A DNA stretch of 64,000 nucleotides from Paramesorhizobium endophyticum (GCF_014640615.1 NZ_BMHH01000015.1:57848-121847); one strand, 5' to 3'; counted from the first letter of the stretch, positions 7,470 to 15,299 are shown. A program made the numbers and translations. Notes: generated by a model from the letters alone, not told the origin.

Positions 7470-8969
7470 ATGCCCATTCGCGACCTGCCTCCTTTCCGGA
7501 ACCTGCGCGACTTCCTCACCCATCTCGACGCGGAGGATAATGTCGCCCGCATCGAAACGCCGGTTTCGCTCGTCCATGAGATGACCGAGATACATCGCCG
7601 CGTCCTGAAACGCGGCGGGCCGGTCTTGCAGTTCGACCATCCGGCCGATGCGCAAGGCAATGAGGCGGCCATGCCCGTGGTGGTCAATCTCTTCGGCACG
7701 ATGGCCCGTGTCGCCGCAGGCCTCGGCGTCACGCCGGAAAACCTGCCCGTGCTGGGCGAGGCGCTTGCCGCGCTGCGCGGGCCGCAGCCTGTCAACGGGC
7801 TTCGCGACGCGATGAGCCGCCTTCCCATGCTCAAGGCCGCCTTGCGGACGCGCGCGCAAACCCTATCGCGCCCGCCCGTGCAGGCGCTAATCCGCCAGGG
7901 AGATGATGCCGATCTCGGCCACCTGCCGGTCCAGACCTGCTGGCCGGGCGAGCCCGCGCCGCTCATCACCTGGCCGCTGGTCATCACCCGCCCGCCCGAC
8001 GCCGATCCTGCCGGGATCGCCCGCATGAATGTCGGCGTCTACCGGATACAGGTTCTCTCCCGCGACCGGCTGATCATGCGCTGGCTGGCCCATCGCGGCG
8101 GCGCAGCGCATCACCGCGCCTGGGCGGCGCGCGGCGAGGATATGCCCGTCGCCATCGCCATCGGCGCGGACCCCGCCACCATGCTTGCCGCCACCCTGCC
8201 GCTGCCCGAAACCCTGTCGGAAATGAGCTTCGCCGGCCTCCTTCGCGGCGAGCGCCCGCGCGTTGCGCCCGCCGTCACCGTGCCGCTGATGGTGCCCGCC
8301 GATGCGGAGATCGTCATCGAAGGCTGGGTCTCGGCGACGCAAACCGCCCCCGAAGGCCCCTACGGCGACCATACCGGCTATTACAACCAGGTTGAGCGTT
8401 TCCCGGTCATGCGGGTGACGGCGATCACCACGCGCGAGAACCCGCTCTATGTCTCCACCTTCGCCGGCCGCCCGCCCGACGAGCCGTCGGTCATCGGCGA
8501 GGCGATGAACCATCTCGCCGTGCCGCTCATCCGCCAGCAGATGCCCGAAATCGCCGATATTCACTTCCCGCCCGACGCCTGCTCCTACCGGCTGGCGGTG
8601 GTGTCGATCAGGAAGCGCTATCCCGGCCAGGCGCGCCGGGTGATGGCGGGGCTTTGGGGCATGCTGCCGCAGTTCAGCTACACCAAGGGCATTGTCGTCG
8701 TGGATGACGACATCGACGTGCGCAGCGGCGCGGACATCCTCTGGGCCGTCTCGACCCGCGCCGACCCCTCCCGCGATCTGATGCTGATGGAGCGCACGCC
8801 CATCGACTATCTCGATTTCGCCTCGCCACAACCCGGCCTCGGCGGCAAGCTCGGCATCGACGCCACCACCAAGATCGGCAGCGAGACGACACGCGAATGG
8901 GGCAAACCGCTTGTTATGACTCCCGAGATTATCGCAAAGGTCGATGCGCTGTGGTCTTTACTATTTTAA
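7470..8969 (+). CDS. ubiD: UbiD-family prenylated-FMN decarboxylase
   Basis: 499 residues, almost the length of E. coli UbiD (497). UbiD enzymes use prenylated FMN to decarboxylate 3-polyprenyl-4-hydroxybenzoate in ubiquinone synthesis. Family motifs seen include YGDHTGYYN and the SYTKGIVVVDDDIDVR stretch near residue 405. Start ATG at 7470 follows AAGGAG by six bases. It is divergent from ubiTUV and upstream of ubiX, separated by repeat element A. This supports a role in ubiquinone synthesis over one in aromatic acid breakdown. The gene may be an anaerobically induced paralogue of a housekeeping ubiD outside the window. Confidence 0.92.
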   Translation: MPIRDLPPFRNLRDFLTHLDAEDNVARIETPVSLVHEMTEIHRRVLKRGGPVLQFDHPADAQGNEAAMPVVVNLFGTMARVAAGLGVTPENLPVLGEALAALRGPQPVNGLRDAMSRLPMLKAALRTRAQTLSRPPVQALIRQGDDADLGHLPVQTCWPGEPAPLITWPLVITRPPDADPAGIARMNVGVYRIQVLSRDRLIMRWLAHRGGAAHHRAWAARGEDMPVAIAIGADPATMLAATLPLPETLSEMSFAGLLRGERPRVAPAVTVPLMVPADAEIVIEGWVSATQTAPEGPYGDHTGYYNQVERFPVMRVTAITTRENPLYVSTFAGRPPDEPSVIGEAMNHLAVPLIRQQMPEIADIHFPPDACSYRLAVVSIRKRYPGQARRVMAGLWGMLPQFSYTKGIVVVDDDIDVRSGADILWAVSTRADPSRDLMLMERTPIDYLDFASPQPGLGGKLGIDATTKIGSETTREWGKPLVMTPEIIAKVDALWSLLF

Positions 8970-8994
8970 TGGAAACATCGGCGCTCTACGTCGT

Positions 8995-9151
8995 CCCCCT
9001 CTGTCCTGCCGGACATCTCCCCCGCAAGGGGGGAGATTGGCTGGCACGACGATCATCGCCTATTATGCAATCTCTACGATTGACAGCAAGCATGGATGAA
9101 TGCCTGATCTCCCCCCATGCGGGGGAGATGTCCGGCAGGACAGAGGGGGGC
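8995..9151. repeat. Palindromic intergenic element A, copy 2
   Basis: Same arms as the copy at 4699, with CTGTCCTGCCGGACATCTCC in place of CTGCCCTGCCGGGCATCTCC. It sits between the co-directional ubiD and ubiX. Outside it are ATGGAAACATCGGCG on the left and CGATGCTTCCATTTG on the right, an inverted pair of the outer motif. The TAA stop of ubiD lies just inside the left outer motif. Confidence 0.9.
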
Positions 9152-9201
9152 GCTGTCCCGCCGATGCTTCCATTTGAAACCCAAAACACTCCGAGCCTCC
9201 A

Positions 9202-9792
9202 ATGACCGCCCGAATCGTCGTCGGCATCAGCGGCGCTTCGGGCGCGGCCGTCGGGGTCGAGATCGTCCGGACGCTGCTCCATCTCGGCGCAAACGTCGAT
9301 CTCGTCATATCGAACGCCGCCGAACGCACGATTGCCGAAGAGCTCGGTCCCCACACCCTCGCCGAAATCGACGCCCTTCCCATCCGCCGCCACGACCCCT
9401 CGGATATCGGCGCAACCATCGCCTCCGGCTCCAACCCGACCCATGGCATGATCGTCGCGCCCTGCTCCATGCGCACGCTCTCCGCCATCGCCCATTCGCT
9501 TTCCGACAATCTTCTGGTGCGCGCGGCGGATGTGCATCTGAAGGAGCGTCGCCCGCTGGTGCTTGTCGCCCGCGAAACCCCGCTCCATCTCGGCCATCTG
9601 CGCGCGATGACGGCAGCGACCGAGATGGGCGCCATCATCATGCCGCCGGTCCCGGCCTTTTACCTGAAACCTCAGGATATTAACGAAATCATCCAGCAGA
9701 TCGCCCGCCGCGCTGTCGATCTGCTAAGGATAGCACCAGCGACAGCGATGGCGTGGGATGGTGGAATGAACCCGGCGAGCCCTGAAGGCTGA
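9202..9792 (+). CDS. ubiX: UbiX flavin prenyltransferase
   Basis: 196 residues, full length for the family. UbiX joins dimethylallyl phosphate to FMN to make the prenylated FMN cofactor that UbiD needs. The N-terminal flavin-binding motif is VVGISGASGAAVG. Other conserved parts are MIVAPCSMRTLSAIAHSLSD and ARETPLHLGHLRAM. Its place behind ubiD pairs enzyme and cofactor maker. A ClbS/DfsB-like gene starts three bases after its stop and is therefore probably co-translated. Confidence 0.95.
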   Translation: MTARIVVGISGASGAAVGVEIVRTLLHLGANVDLVISNAAERTIAEELGPHTLAEIDALPIRRHDPSDIGATIASGSNPTHGMIVAPCSMRTLSAIAHSLSDNLLVRAADVHLKERRPLVLVARETPLHLGHLRAMTAATEMGAIIMPPVPAFYLKPQDINEIIQQIARRAVDLLRIAPATAMAWDGGMNPASPEG

Positions 9793-9795
9793 CAA

Positions 9796-10314
9796 ATGGC
9801 GATACCTCGAAACAAGGACGAATTGCTGAATGCAATCAATACGAATTTCGACCGCCTCTATGAGGATCTCGCCTCCCTCCCCGAAACGGCTACCCCCATT
9901 CGAACCATGGAAGGACATGCCAAGGGAACGCTTATGAGCGCCGCCAATCTGGTCTCCTATCTGGTGGGATGGAACGAGCTTGTCCTCAAATGGCTGGAAA
10001 GAGACAAGCCCGGCCAGCCCGTCGATTTCCCCGAAACCGGCTTCCAGTGGAATGAGCTCGGCCAACTCGCCCGGAAATTCTATCAGGACTATGACGGGAC
10101 GCCCTATCCCCTGCTCCTCGAACGCCTGCAGGAGGCGAAGAGGCGGATCGTCGCCGAGGTCGAAGGCCGCGATGACGCCACGCTTTATGGCCGAACCTGG
10201 TATCGGAACTGGACCATGGGACGCATGATCCAGCTCAACACCTCATCTCCCTACGACAATGCACGCAAGCGCTTGCGCAAGTGGAAGCGGCAGATAGGCT
10301 TGCGGGTGGTCTGA
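9796..10314 (+). CDS. ClbS/DfsB-family four-helix protein
   Basis: 172 residues matching the ClbS/DfsB (DUF1706) family by its opening AIPRNKDELLNAINTNFDRL, the central LVSYLVGWNELVLKWL helix and the C-terminal RTWYRNWTMGRMIQLNTSSP. ClbS protects colibactin producers by acting on the toxin; most other family members have no known job. Because it begins three bases after ubiX and no toxin locus is nearby, a link to the ubi genes is suggested but unproven. Confidence 0.75.
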   Translation: MAIPRNKDELLNAINTNFDRLYEDLASLPETATPIRTMEGHAKGTLMSAANLVSYLVGWNELVLKWLERDKPGQPVDFPETGFQWNELGQLARKFYQDYDGTPYPLLLERLQEAKRRIVAEVEGRDDATLYGRTWYRNWTMGRMIQLNTSSPYDNARKRLRKWKRQIGLRVV

Positions 10315-10344
10315 ATTTCGTCTGGACCGTCGTTGTGATGGAGA

Positions 10345-10500
10345 GGCTGAGGCATGGATTCCTGTGACAAGCACAGGAGTGACGGGTGGAGATGGCGGTT
10401 CTCAAACGAGAACCGTTGTGCAGGCGACGCGGATGGAGGACTGTCATCCACAATCAAGCACCCCGTCATCCTGGGCTTGTCACAGGAATCCATGCCTCTA
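10345..10500. repeat. Palindromic intergenic element C, copy 1
   Basis: Left arm GGCATGGATTCCTGTGACAA with GCACAGGAGTGACGGG. The right arm is the inverted CCCCGTCATCCTGGGCTTGT with CACAGGAATCCATGCCTC. A related copy is at 27772-27931, with GGATCCCAGTGACAAGCACT in place of the left arm. Confidence 0.75.
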
Positions 10501-10560
10501 CGCGTCCTTGCGCCAGCGCAACCAGCGCTCGGCTTTCCGCCAAGCTGGAGAAGTCTGGTG

Positions 10561-10617
10561 CTCCTCGCCCCCGCTTTGCGGGGGAGAGGTGGCCGCGTAG
10601 CGGACGGTGAGGGGGGC
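10561..10617. repeat. GC-rich hairpin repeat
   Basis: Contains CCCCCGCTTTGCGGGGG, a self-complementary stem, followed by GAGGTGGCCGCGTAGCGGAC with GGTGAGGGGG. The form resembles intergenic hairpins frequent in Rhizobiales; only one copy is seen here. Confidence 0.45.
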
Positions 10618-10653
10618 CTGACGATTCCGTGAAAGGAAGAAACGCACTAAGGC

Positions 10654-11091
10654 TTAATTCGCCACCTGTCCCAGAAGCGCCTCGAAATGGATCTTCGCCT
10701 TCCCCGGATGCTTCACAGCCTTGGCTGCGTCGAGGTTGGTTGGCGCGCCCACCTGGATCAGGGCGACCATGCCCATGCCGTAATGCGGCAGGCATTTGAC
10801 GCCGTAGAGGCCTTCCTTGGTCAGCGTCACCGTGACCTCTTCATTGGTCTTGCCCTTGAAAGCCTCAGCGCCGTCAGGGAGCATCCCCTTGATGATCTCC
10901 GCATTATGGCCCTTGTCGGTGGGCACGAATTTGATGGTGTCGCCCGGCGCGGCCTTGATGAAATCCGGTTCGAAGACCATCACGCCTTTCGCACCCTTGT
11001 TGAGCATCTTGACCTCGATTTCGGCGGCGCCCGCATTGGCGGCGAAGATGGCGGCAGCGCCGAGGGTCAAGGCGGCAAGGATTTTGTTCAT
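10654..11091 (-). CDS. Pseudoazurin, periplasmic blue copper protein
   Basis: 145 residues. A signal peptide ([20 protein letters not shown]) ends near residue 22. The type 1 copper ligands are H62, C100, H103 and M108; subtracting a 22-residue leader gives H40, C78, H81 and M86, exactly the pseudoazurin numbering. The motif is [12 protein letters not shown]. Pseudoazurin carries electrons from the bc1 complex to copper nitrite reductase or N2O reductase in the periplasm. It is divergent from a Crp/Fnr regulator, with an FNR/DNR-like dyad between them. The reductases themselves are not in this window. Confidence 0.95.
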   Translation of the reverse strand: MNKILAALTLGAAAIFAANAGAAEIEVKMLNKGAKGVMVFEPDFIKAAPGDTIKFVPTDKGHNAEIIKGMLPDGAEAFKGKTNEEVTVTLTKEGLYGVKCLPHYGMGMVALIQVGAPTNLDAAKAVKHPGKAKIHFEALLGQVAN

Positions 11092-11110
11092 CGTTTTTCC
11101 CTTTCCTAGG

Positions 11111-11156
11111 AGCATGATCCCGAAAAGTTGCAGACTTTTCGGATGAGAGATCATGC
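11111..11156. repeat. Short hairpin repeat F, copy 1
   Basis: AGCATGATCCCGAAAAGTTG pairs with CAGACTTTTCGG and a final GATCATGC. A related copy in the opposite sense is at 17061-17102. Here it lies in the pseudoazurin leader/promoter region. Confidence 0.65.
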
Positions 11157-11243
11157 GGCTGAAACAGCGGCTTGGAGCAGAATGCTCCAAGCGAAGTCAG
11201 TTCGCTCGTTGGCCGCTTATAATGCCGCTCCCGCCCGCCCTGT

Positions 11244-11257
11244 TTGAGCTAGCTCAA
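11244..11257. promoter_or_regulatory. FNR/DNR-type dyad between pseudoazurin and the Crp/Fnr gene
   Basis: TTGAGCTAGCTCAA is perfectly symmetric (16 bp with flanking T and A) and fits TTGA-N6-TCAA. It is 52 bases before the regulator ATG (11309) and about 150 before the pseudoazurin ATG. Autoregulation and control of pseudoazurin are likely but inferred. Confidence 0.65.
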
Positions 11258-11308
11258 ATTCAAACGGCGAAGTCCTGGGCTATGGCAAAGCAGAACATTG
11301 GAGCCGCC

Positions 11309-12052
11309 ATGCCACATCTGGACAAATCGCTGATCGCAGGGCTTCCGCCCTTCCGGGGTCTCCCGGCGGAGGATATGGAATTCGTGCTCTCCCTCGCCCG
11401 CCCTGCCCGCTATGGCAAGGACAGCGCTATTTTCAGCCAGGGGCAGCGCGCCCACTCCTTCTTTGTGCTGCTTTCAGGCCATGTCCGGGTGGTGAGAACC
11501 TCCCCGGAGGGCGACCAGGTGGTGGTGCGCTATATCAATGAGGGGGAACTCTTCGGCATCGCCATGGCGATGGGCACGTCCGCCTATCCCGCCACCGCGC
11601 TGGCGGCGGTGGATTGCATCGTGCTGATCTGGCCCAATGCCGTCTGGCCGCAGATGCAGGAGCGGCTGCCCTCCTTCTCCATGAGCACCTACCACACCAT
11701 GGGCAACCGACTGCTCGAAACCCATGACCGGGTGCTGGAGATTTCGACCGAGCAGGTCGAGCAGCGCGTCGCCCGTGCGCTCCTGCGCCTGATGGAGCGG
11801 TCGGGCCGCAAATGCGAGGAAGGCATCGCCATCGCTTTCCCCATCTCGCGGCAGGACATCGCCGAAATGACCGGCACGACGCTGCACACGGTAAGCCGCA
11901 TCCTCAGCCATTGGGAAAGCGAAGGCGTCGTGAAGAACGGCAGGCAGAAGGTCGTCGTCACCGACCCCCATCGGCTTGCGGGCCTTGCGGAAAACAGGCA
12001 TGTCTCCCGCAGGGACCGGATCGCGTCAGGCCACACCCGCGCGCGGGCGTAA
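11309..12052 (+). CDS. Crp/Fnr-family regulator, NnrR/DNR-like
   Basis: 247 residues. The N-terminal cyclic-nucleotide-binding fold spans about residues 15-130 (FFVLLSGHVRVVRTSPEGDQ), and a Crp-type HTH spans about 160-230, with recognition stretch TTLHTVSRILSHWE. It lacks the N-terminal cysteine cluster of oxygen-sensing FNR, so it belongs with NnrR/DNR-type proteins that respond to NO. The ATG at 11309 has GGAG five bases upstream; two longer in-frame starts read through the promoter. Its last 27 bases overlap the convergent nnrS gene. It probably controls the surrounding ubi, pseudoazurin, haemoglobin and nnrS promoters. Confidence 0.85.
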   Translation: MPHLDKSLIAGLPPFRGLPAEDMEFVLSLARPARYGKDSAIFSQGQRAHSFFVLLSGHVRVVRTSPEGDQVVVRYINEGELFGIAMAMGTSAYPATALAAVDCIVLIWPNAVWPQMQERLPSFSMSTYHTMGNRLLETHDRVLEISTEQVEQRVARALLRLMERSGRKCEEGIAIAFPISRQDIAEMTGTTLHTVSRILSHWESEGVVKNGRQKVVVTDPHRLAGLAENRHVSRRDRIASGHTRARA

Positions 12053-13219
12053 CCTCGGCGTCACCAGCGCCTGCCCGTAGAGAGCGGCGTAGCCCAGGAA
12101 GGCGAGCGCCCAGAGCGCGGCGGATGCGTGCAGGAGGGCCGTGCTTCCGGTGAACGGCTCCGCGATCCGTAGGAGGGCCGAAAGCGTGATGCCCGCGAAG
12201 ATCATGCAGGTGCCGGTTCCGGCCCGCAAATCCCGTCCCGTATGTCCAAGCGTCGCGCGGGCCATGACGGCAAGCGTCATCGCGCCCATCGCGCCCGCGC
12301 CGAAGGCGTGGATGGCGGCGACCGGCGGAACGGTGCCGGGAGCGAAGATGGCGATGCCGGCCAGCAGGAACCCGGCGGGAACGAAGACATAGGCGACATG
12401 GAGGATCAGCACCAGCGGATCGCGCAGCGTCCTGTCACCCGCCCAGCGCGCCAGCCGGACGAGATTGATGCCGCCTGCGATAAGAAGCGCAAACCCGGCA
12501 ATGAAGGTTTCGGGGGCAAAGGCCCATGCGGCCAGAGCCAGCGCCGAGATCACGATCGTCACCGCGTCGAAGCGGTTGAACGGCACCGGAAGCCGTCCCG
12601 GATTCTCCCGGGCGAGCCAGTTGCGCGTGAAGCTCGGGATGATCCGCCCGCCGATGATCATGATGAGCACTGTCACCGCACCGATCCCCAGGCGGCGGCT
12701 CATATCGGAAATCCCGTCCTGATGCGCCTCGATGTGAAAGAGCACATTGGCCAGCAGGAGGACGACGACCGGCGCCAGCACTTTCAGATTGCGCCAATTG
12801 TGCCCGGCGGCGATCTCCACCCCGGCGGCGACCGCGACGGCGGCAAGGAAGGCGCAATCGACGACCGCGGCGGCAACCCAGCCGATATCGGCGGAAAAGA
12901 ACACCGCGAAGCGTCCCGCAAGCCAGAGCATGATGAGCACGAACAGCGACATGCCCTGCACGGGAAGGCGTCCGGTCCAGTTCGGGATGGCGGTCAGGAG
13001 GAAGCCCGTTATGATCGCTCCGAGATAACCGAACAGCATTTCATGGATATGCCAATCGACCGGCGCGAACAGGCTCGCCGTTTCCAGCTGGCCATAGAAG
13101 AGCGGCAGCCAGAAGAGAATGGAAAGCCCGGCATAGAGACTGCCCAGGAGGAAGAACGGCCGGAAGCCGTAAGAAAGCACCGCGGGGTAGTTTCCCGGCT
13201 TCACGCGGGGGACTGGCAT
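12026..13219 (-). CDS. nnrS: NnrS-family heme-copper membrane protein (first copy)
   Basis: 397 residues with about twelve membrane segments. Conserved histidines sit in DWHIHEMLFGYLGAIITGFL, IGGRIIPSFTRNW and AIHAFGAGAMGAMTLAVMAR, all NnrS hallmarks. NnrS proteins bind heme and copper and protect against NO-derived stress in denitrifiers. It begins 15 bases after the truncated-haemoglobin gene, so the two form an operon. The last 27 bases of the gene overlap the end of the opposite-strand Crp/Fnr gene. Confidence 0.93.
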   Translation of the reverse strand: MPVPRVKPGNYPAVLSYGFRPFFLLGSLYAGLSILFWLPLFYGQLETASLFAPVDWHIHEMLFGYLGAIITGFLLTAIPNWTGRLPVQGMSLFVLIMLWLAGRFAVFFSADIGWVAAAVVDCAFLAAVAVAAGVEIAAGHNWRNLKVLAPVVVLLLANVLFHIEAHQDGISDMSRRLGIGAVTVLIMIIGGRIIPSFTRNWLARENPGRLPVPFNRFDAVTIVISALALAAWAFAPETFIAGFALLIAGGINLVRLARWAGDRTLRDPLVLILHVAYVFVPAGFLLAGIAIFAPGTVPPVAAIHAFGAGAMGAMTLAVMARATLGHTGRDLRAGTGTCMIFAGITLSALLRIAEPFTGSTALLHASAALWALAFLGYAALYGQALVTPRLRPRAGVA

Positions 13220-13234
13220 TTTTCTTTCATCCTT

Positions 13235-13690
13235 TCATTCCACGATCGGCGCGATGCCGAGCGAGGACTCGCCGCGGCTGACCGCGATGGCCAGGCGGAA
13301 ACTATGCGCCACACGCTGCGCCCGGCTCATGAACAGCGCCTCCACCTCAGGCGGGCAGAGCGTGGAGACCGTCTCGCGGAACAGCTTCAGCCATTGCCGG
13401 AAATGCGGCTCACCCAGCTCGGGGAATTTCAGATGCGCCGGCAGGGGTCGCCCGTCATAGCGGGAGGTTCGCAAGAGCATGGACGACCAGAAATCGCACA
13501 TCCTGGCGAGATGCTCCGGCCAGCGGTGAGGCTCTATCGCGCCGTTGAAGATCGGCCCCAGAAGCGCATCCGCGCGGATCCTGTCATAGAAGCCATGCAC
13601 GACGTCGTGGATCATCTTCTCGGTGAGAACGTCCGGCAGCGGCGTCCCGTCGATGAGGACGGTTCGTCCGGAACTAGGGCTTTCGGTCAT
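13235..13690 (-). CDS. Group III truncated haemoglobin
   Basis: 151 residues. Typical of group III: the N-terminal FYDRIRADALLGPIFNGAIE segment, CDFWSSMLLRTSRYDGRPLP, and AHLKFPELGEPHFRQWLKLF near the heme pocket. Such proteins (Campylobacter Ctb is the model) handle NO or oxygen at low oxygen tension. The ATG at 13690 gives MTESPSSG and a normal family length; an in-frame upstream start would be far too long. It is first in an operon with nnrS, and a TTG-N8-CAA site lies 58 bases upstream. Confidence 0.9.
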   Translation of the reverse strand: MTESPSSGRTVLIDGTPLPDVLTEKMIHDVVHGFYDRIRADALLGPIFNGAIEPHRWPEHLARMCDFWSSMLLRTSRYDGRPLPAHLKFPELGEPHFRQWLKLFRETVSTLCPPEVEALFMSRAQRVAHSFRLAIAVSRGESSLGIAPIVE

Positions 13691-13747
13691 GCCTGTTTTT
13701 CCGTTTTCTTGGGGTGTGATTATAGGATGAGGCCAGCCCGGCCCTCT

Positions 13748-13761
13748 TTGCTCTGAAACAA
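13748..13761. promoter_or_regulatory. Candidate NnrR/DNR site before the haemoglobin-nnrS operon
   Basis: TTGCTCTGAAACAA matches TTG-N8-CAA, with weak inner symmetry. It lies in the 83-base gap upstream of the haemoglobin ATG. It is weaker than the sites at 7408 and 11244. Confidence 0.45.
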
Positions 13762-13773
13762 ATATCGGGCGCT

Positions 13774-14922
13774 TCAGCGGCGAAGCGCCACGCTGAATAT
13801 CGGCCTTTGCACCGGGCCGCTCAAGGCAGGCCGGTAGGCAAGGATAAATAATCCCCATCCCGCCATCCAGCACAAGGCACTGAGAGGCTGGAGAACGGCC
13901 AGCCAGCCCCCGCCTATTCTGAGGAACGCGGACATACAGACAAGCATGTATGCGCCCGCCATCGTCCGGCTGACGAGAAGCCGGTCATTCTCCCTGATCA
14001 TGGCGGGCCGCAGCATGAAGCTCAGCATCATCGTCCCCATCGCGCCCATGGTCAGCGCATGAAGGGCGGACGAAACGGGGAATTCTCCGGGGAAAATCGA
14101 GGCAAACCCCACCAGCAGTAGCCCGAACGGCGTAGAGGCCCAGGCGGCATGCATCATGAATAGCGCCGGGTAGCGGACAGTTTCGAGCCCCTGCCAGCGC
14201 GCCATGCGGAGGAACAGGAGCGCCGCCGCGATTATCAGGAGGAGGCCGCGGGCAAGCCCATCGAGCAAAACCGCGCCGAGGATGGCGGGAATGGCGGCGC
14301 GGGACAGGAACGGCCTGTCGTCCAGTCTAACCGGAACATCCATCCGTTTCAGCCAATAGCGCGTGAAAGCAGGCACCGCCCGCCCGCCGATCAAGATAAT
14401 CAAGATGGAAAACAGCAAGGGCGCATTGCGTCTCATCTCGCCATTATCCGAACCGGAGAGGATGGCGGCTCCGCCGAGAATGACGGGCGCGAGCAGTACC
14501 CAAAGGCGGCTCCAGACGCGCGCCGGCAGGAGATGCCAGGCGAGGACCGCCGCCAGTCCCGCGAAATAGCCCGCCGTCCCCGCTAAGCGCACGGCAGCCG
14601 GAATATGATCGCCGAACAGCCCGGCCACCCGCGCCGCCAGCCAGAGCATGGTCAGCATCCGCGTCACCACCGGCTGAACCGGCTCGCCCCCGGTCCACGC
14701 CGGAAGCGCAGTCAGAAGACAGCCCCCCACCGCCGCGCCGCCCATGCCGAAGAGCAGCTCATGCGCGTGCCATGCGGTACGGTCGAGGACGAAGCTTTCA
14801 GGCAGAAGCCAGACGGCGGGCGCGGCGAACGCCCAGAGCCCGGCGAGCGCGAACAGCGGCCGATGCGGCGCCGCCCACAGCGAATGCCAGTCACATCGGC
14901 TCAGTGGCAACCGCCACCGCAT
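13774..14922 (-). CDS. nnrS: NnrS-family membrane protein (second copy)
   Basis: 382 residues with about twelve membrane segments. NnrS motifs AWHAHELLFGMGGAAVGGCL, IIILIGGRAVPAFTRYWL without gaps in the TM, and SALHALTMGAMGTMMLSFML with conserved histidines are present. It is clearly diverged from the copy at 12026 but has the same layout. Its start overlaps the end of the DUF2249 gene by 22 bases, so the two are co-transcribed. It probably has the same NO-stress role. Confidence 0.92.
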   Translation of the reverse strand: MRWRLPLSRCDWHSLWAAPHRPLFALAGLWAFAAPAVWLLPESFVLDRTAWHAHELLFGMGGAAVGGCLLTALPAWTGGEPVQPVVTRMLTMLWLAARVAGLFGDHIPAAVRLAGTAGYFAGLAAVLAWHLLPARVWSRLWVLLAPVILGGAAILSGSDNGEMRRNAPLLFSILIILIGGRAVPAFTRYWLKRMDVPVRLDDRPFLSRAAIPAILGAVLLDGLARGLLLIIAAALLFLRMARWQGLETVRYPALFMMHAAWASTPFGLLLVGFASIFPGEFPVSSALHALTMGAMGTMMLSFMLRPAMIRENDRLLVSRTMAGAYMLVCMSAFLRIGGGWLAVLQPLSALCWMAGWGLFILAYRPALSGPVQRPIFSVALRR

Positions 14923-15176
14923 CCGCAGCCGGAACTCTCATAGCGGCGGATTTCGATGCGCCAGACATCCGGCCCCTGGGCGAGATATTGCCAATGGAAC
15001 ACGCCCGGAAAGCGCGCCTCGATCTGGTAATGCAAAGGCTGCGGATCATGGTCGCTGACCACATGCATCGCCGCGCCGGGGTGAAGCATGGTCAGCTCTC
15101 CGAAAATCCTCGGGTGGCGCTCGGCGGGCGGGATAATCCGCACATCGATCAGCGGAATGGTCTTGTTATCAGGCAT
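14901..15176 (-). CDS. DUF2249-domain protein with cysteine-rich tail
   Basis: 91 residues. The domain opens with IPLIDVRIIPPAERHPRIFG, includes HVVSDHDPQPLHYQ and ends RIEIRR; DUF2249 proteins are common beside denitrification and NnrS genes. The tail SSGCGCGGGCH has three cysteines and a histidine, which could bind a metal. The ATG at 15176 (MPDNKTIPL) is preceded by GGGAAG. A longer start at 15236 is possible but adds only low-complexity residues. Function unknown. Confidence 0.8.
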   Translation of the reverse strand: MPDNKTIPLIDVRIIPPAERHPRIFGELTMLHPGAAMHVVSDHDPQPLHYQIEARFPGVFHWQYLAQGPDVWRIEIRRYESSGCGCGGGCH

Positions 15177-15259
15177 GATGCTTCCCGAACCTGTTGAGTC
15201 AACCGGACGGGGCTCCCCACCCGGCAGCCGCATCATAGAAGGACGGGACGCCCTGCTAT

Positions 15260-15273
15260 TTGCGGCGAGACAA
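15260..15273. promoter_or_regulatory. Candidate NnrR site before the DUF2249-nnrS operon
   Basis: TTGCGGCGAGACAA fits TTG-N8-CAA and keeps the TTGCG left half of the NnrR consensus. It lies 84 bases upstream of the DUF2249 ATG, in the 123-base gap after the M14 peptidase gene. Confidence 0.5.
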
Positions 15274-15299
15274 ACAGAACCGGGAAACCACTCTCCGGA

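Larger units (their letters stand above)
10315..10653. other. Gene-free stretch filled by repeats
   Basis: This 339-base gap between the ClbS-like gene and pseudoazurin holds repeat C copy 1 (about 10345-10500) and then a separate hairpin repeat (10561-10617). Short frames here read through the repeats and resemble no protein. Confidence 0.7.

Noticed and set aside
5767..7584. A 605-codon plus-strand frame across the ubi genes
   Set aside because: It is antisense to ubiU and ubiT and has no recognisable domain; the minus-strand proteins have conserved cluster cysteines.
10508..10521. A fifth TTG-N8-CAA match, TTGCGCCAGCGCAA
   Set aside because: The dyad is good, but it lies downstream of both neighbouring genes, next to repeats, with no promoter to serve. 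Chance matches are expected.
12242..13756. A 504-codon plus-strand frame
   Set aside because: It is antisense to nnrS and the truncated haemoglobin; its composition is Arg/His/Asp-rich, typical of an antisense shadow.
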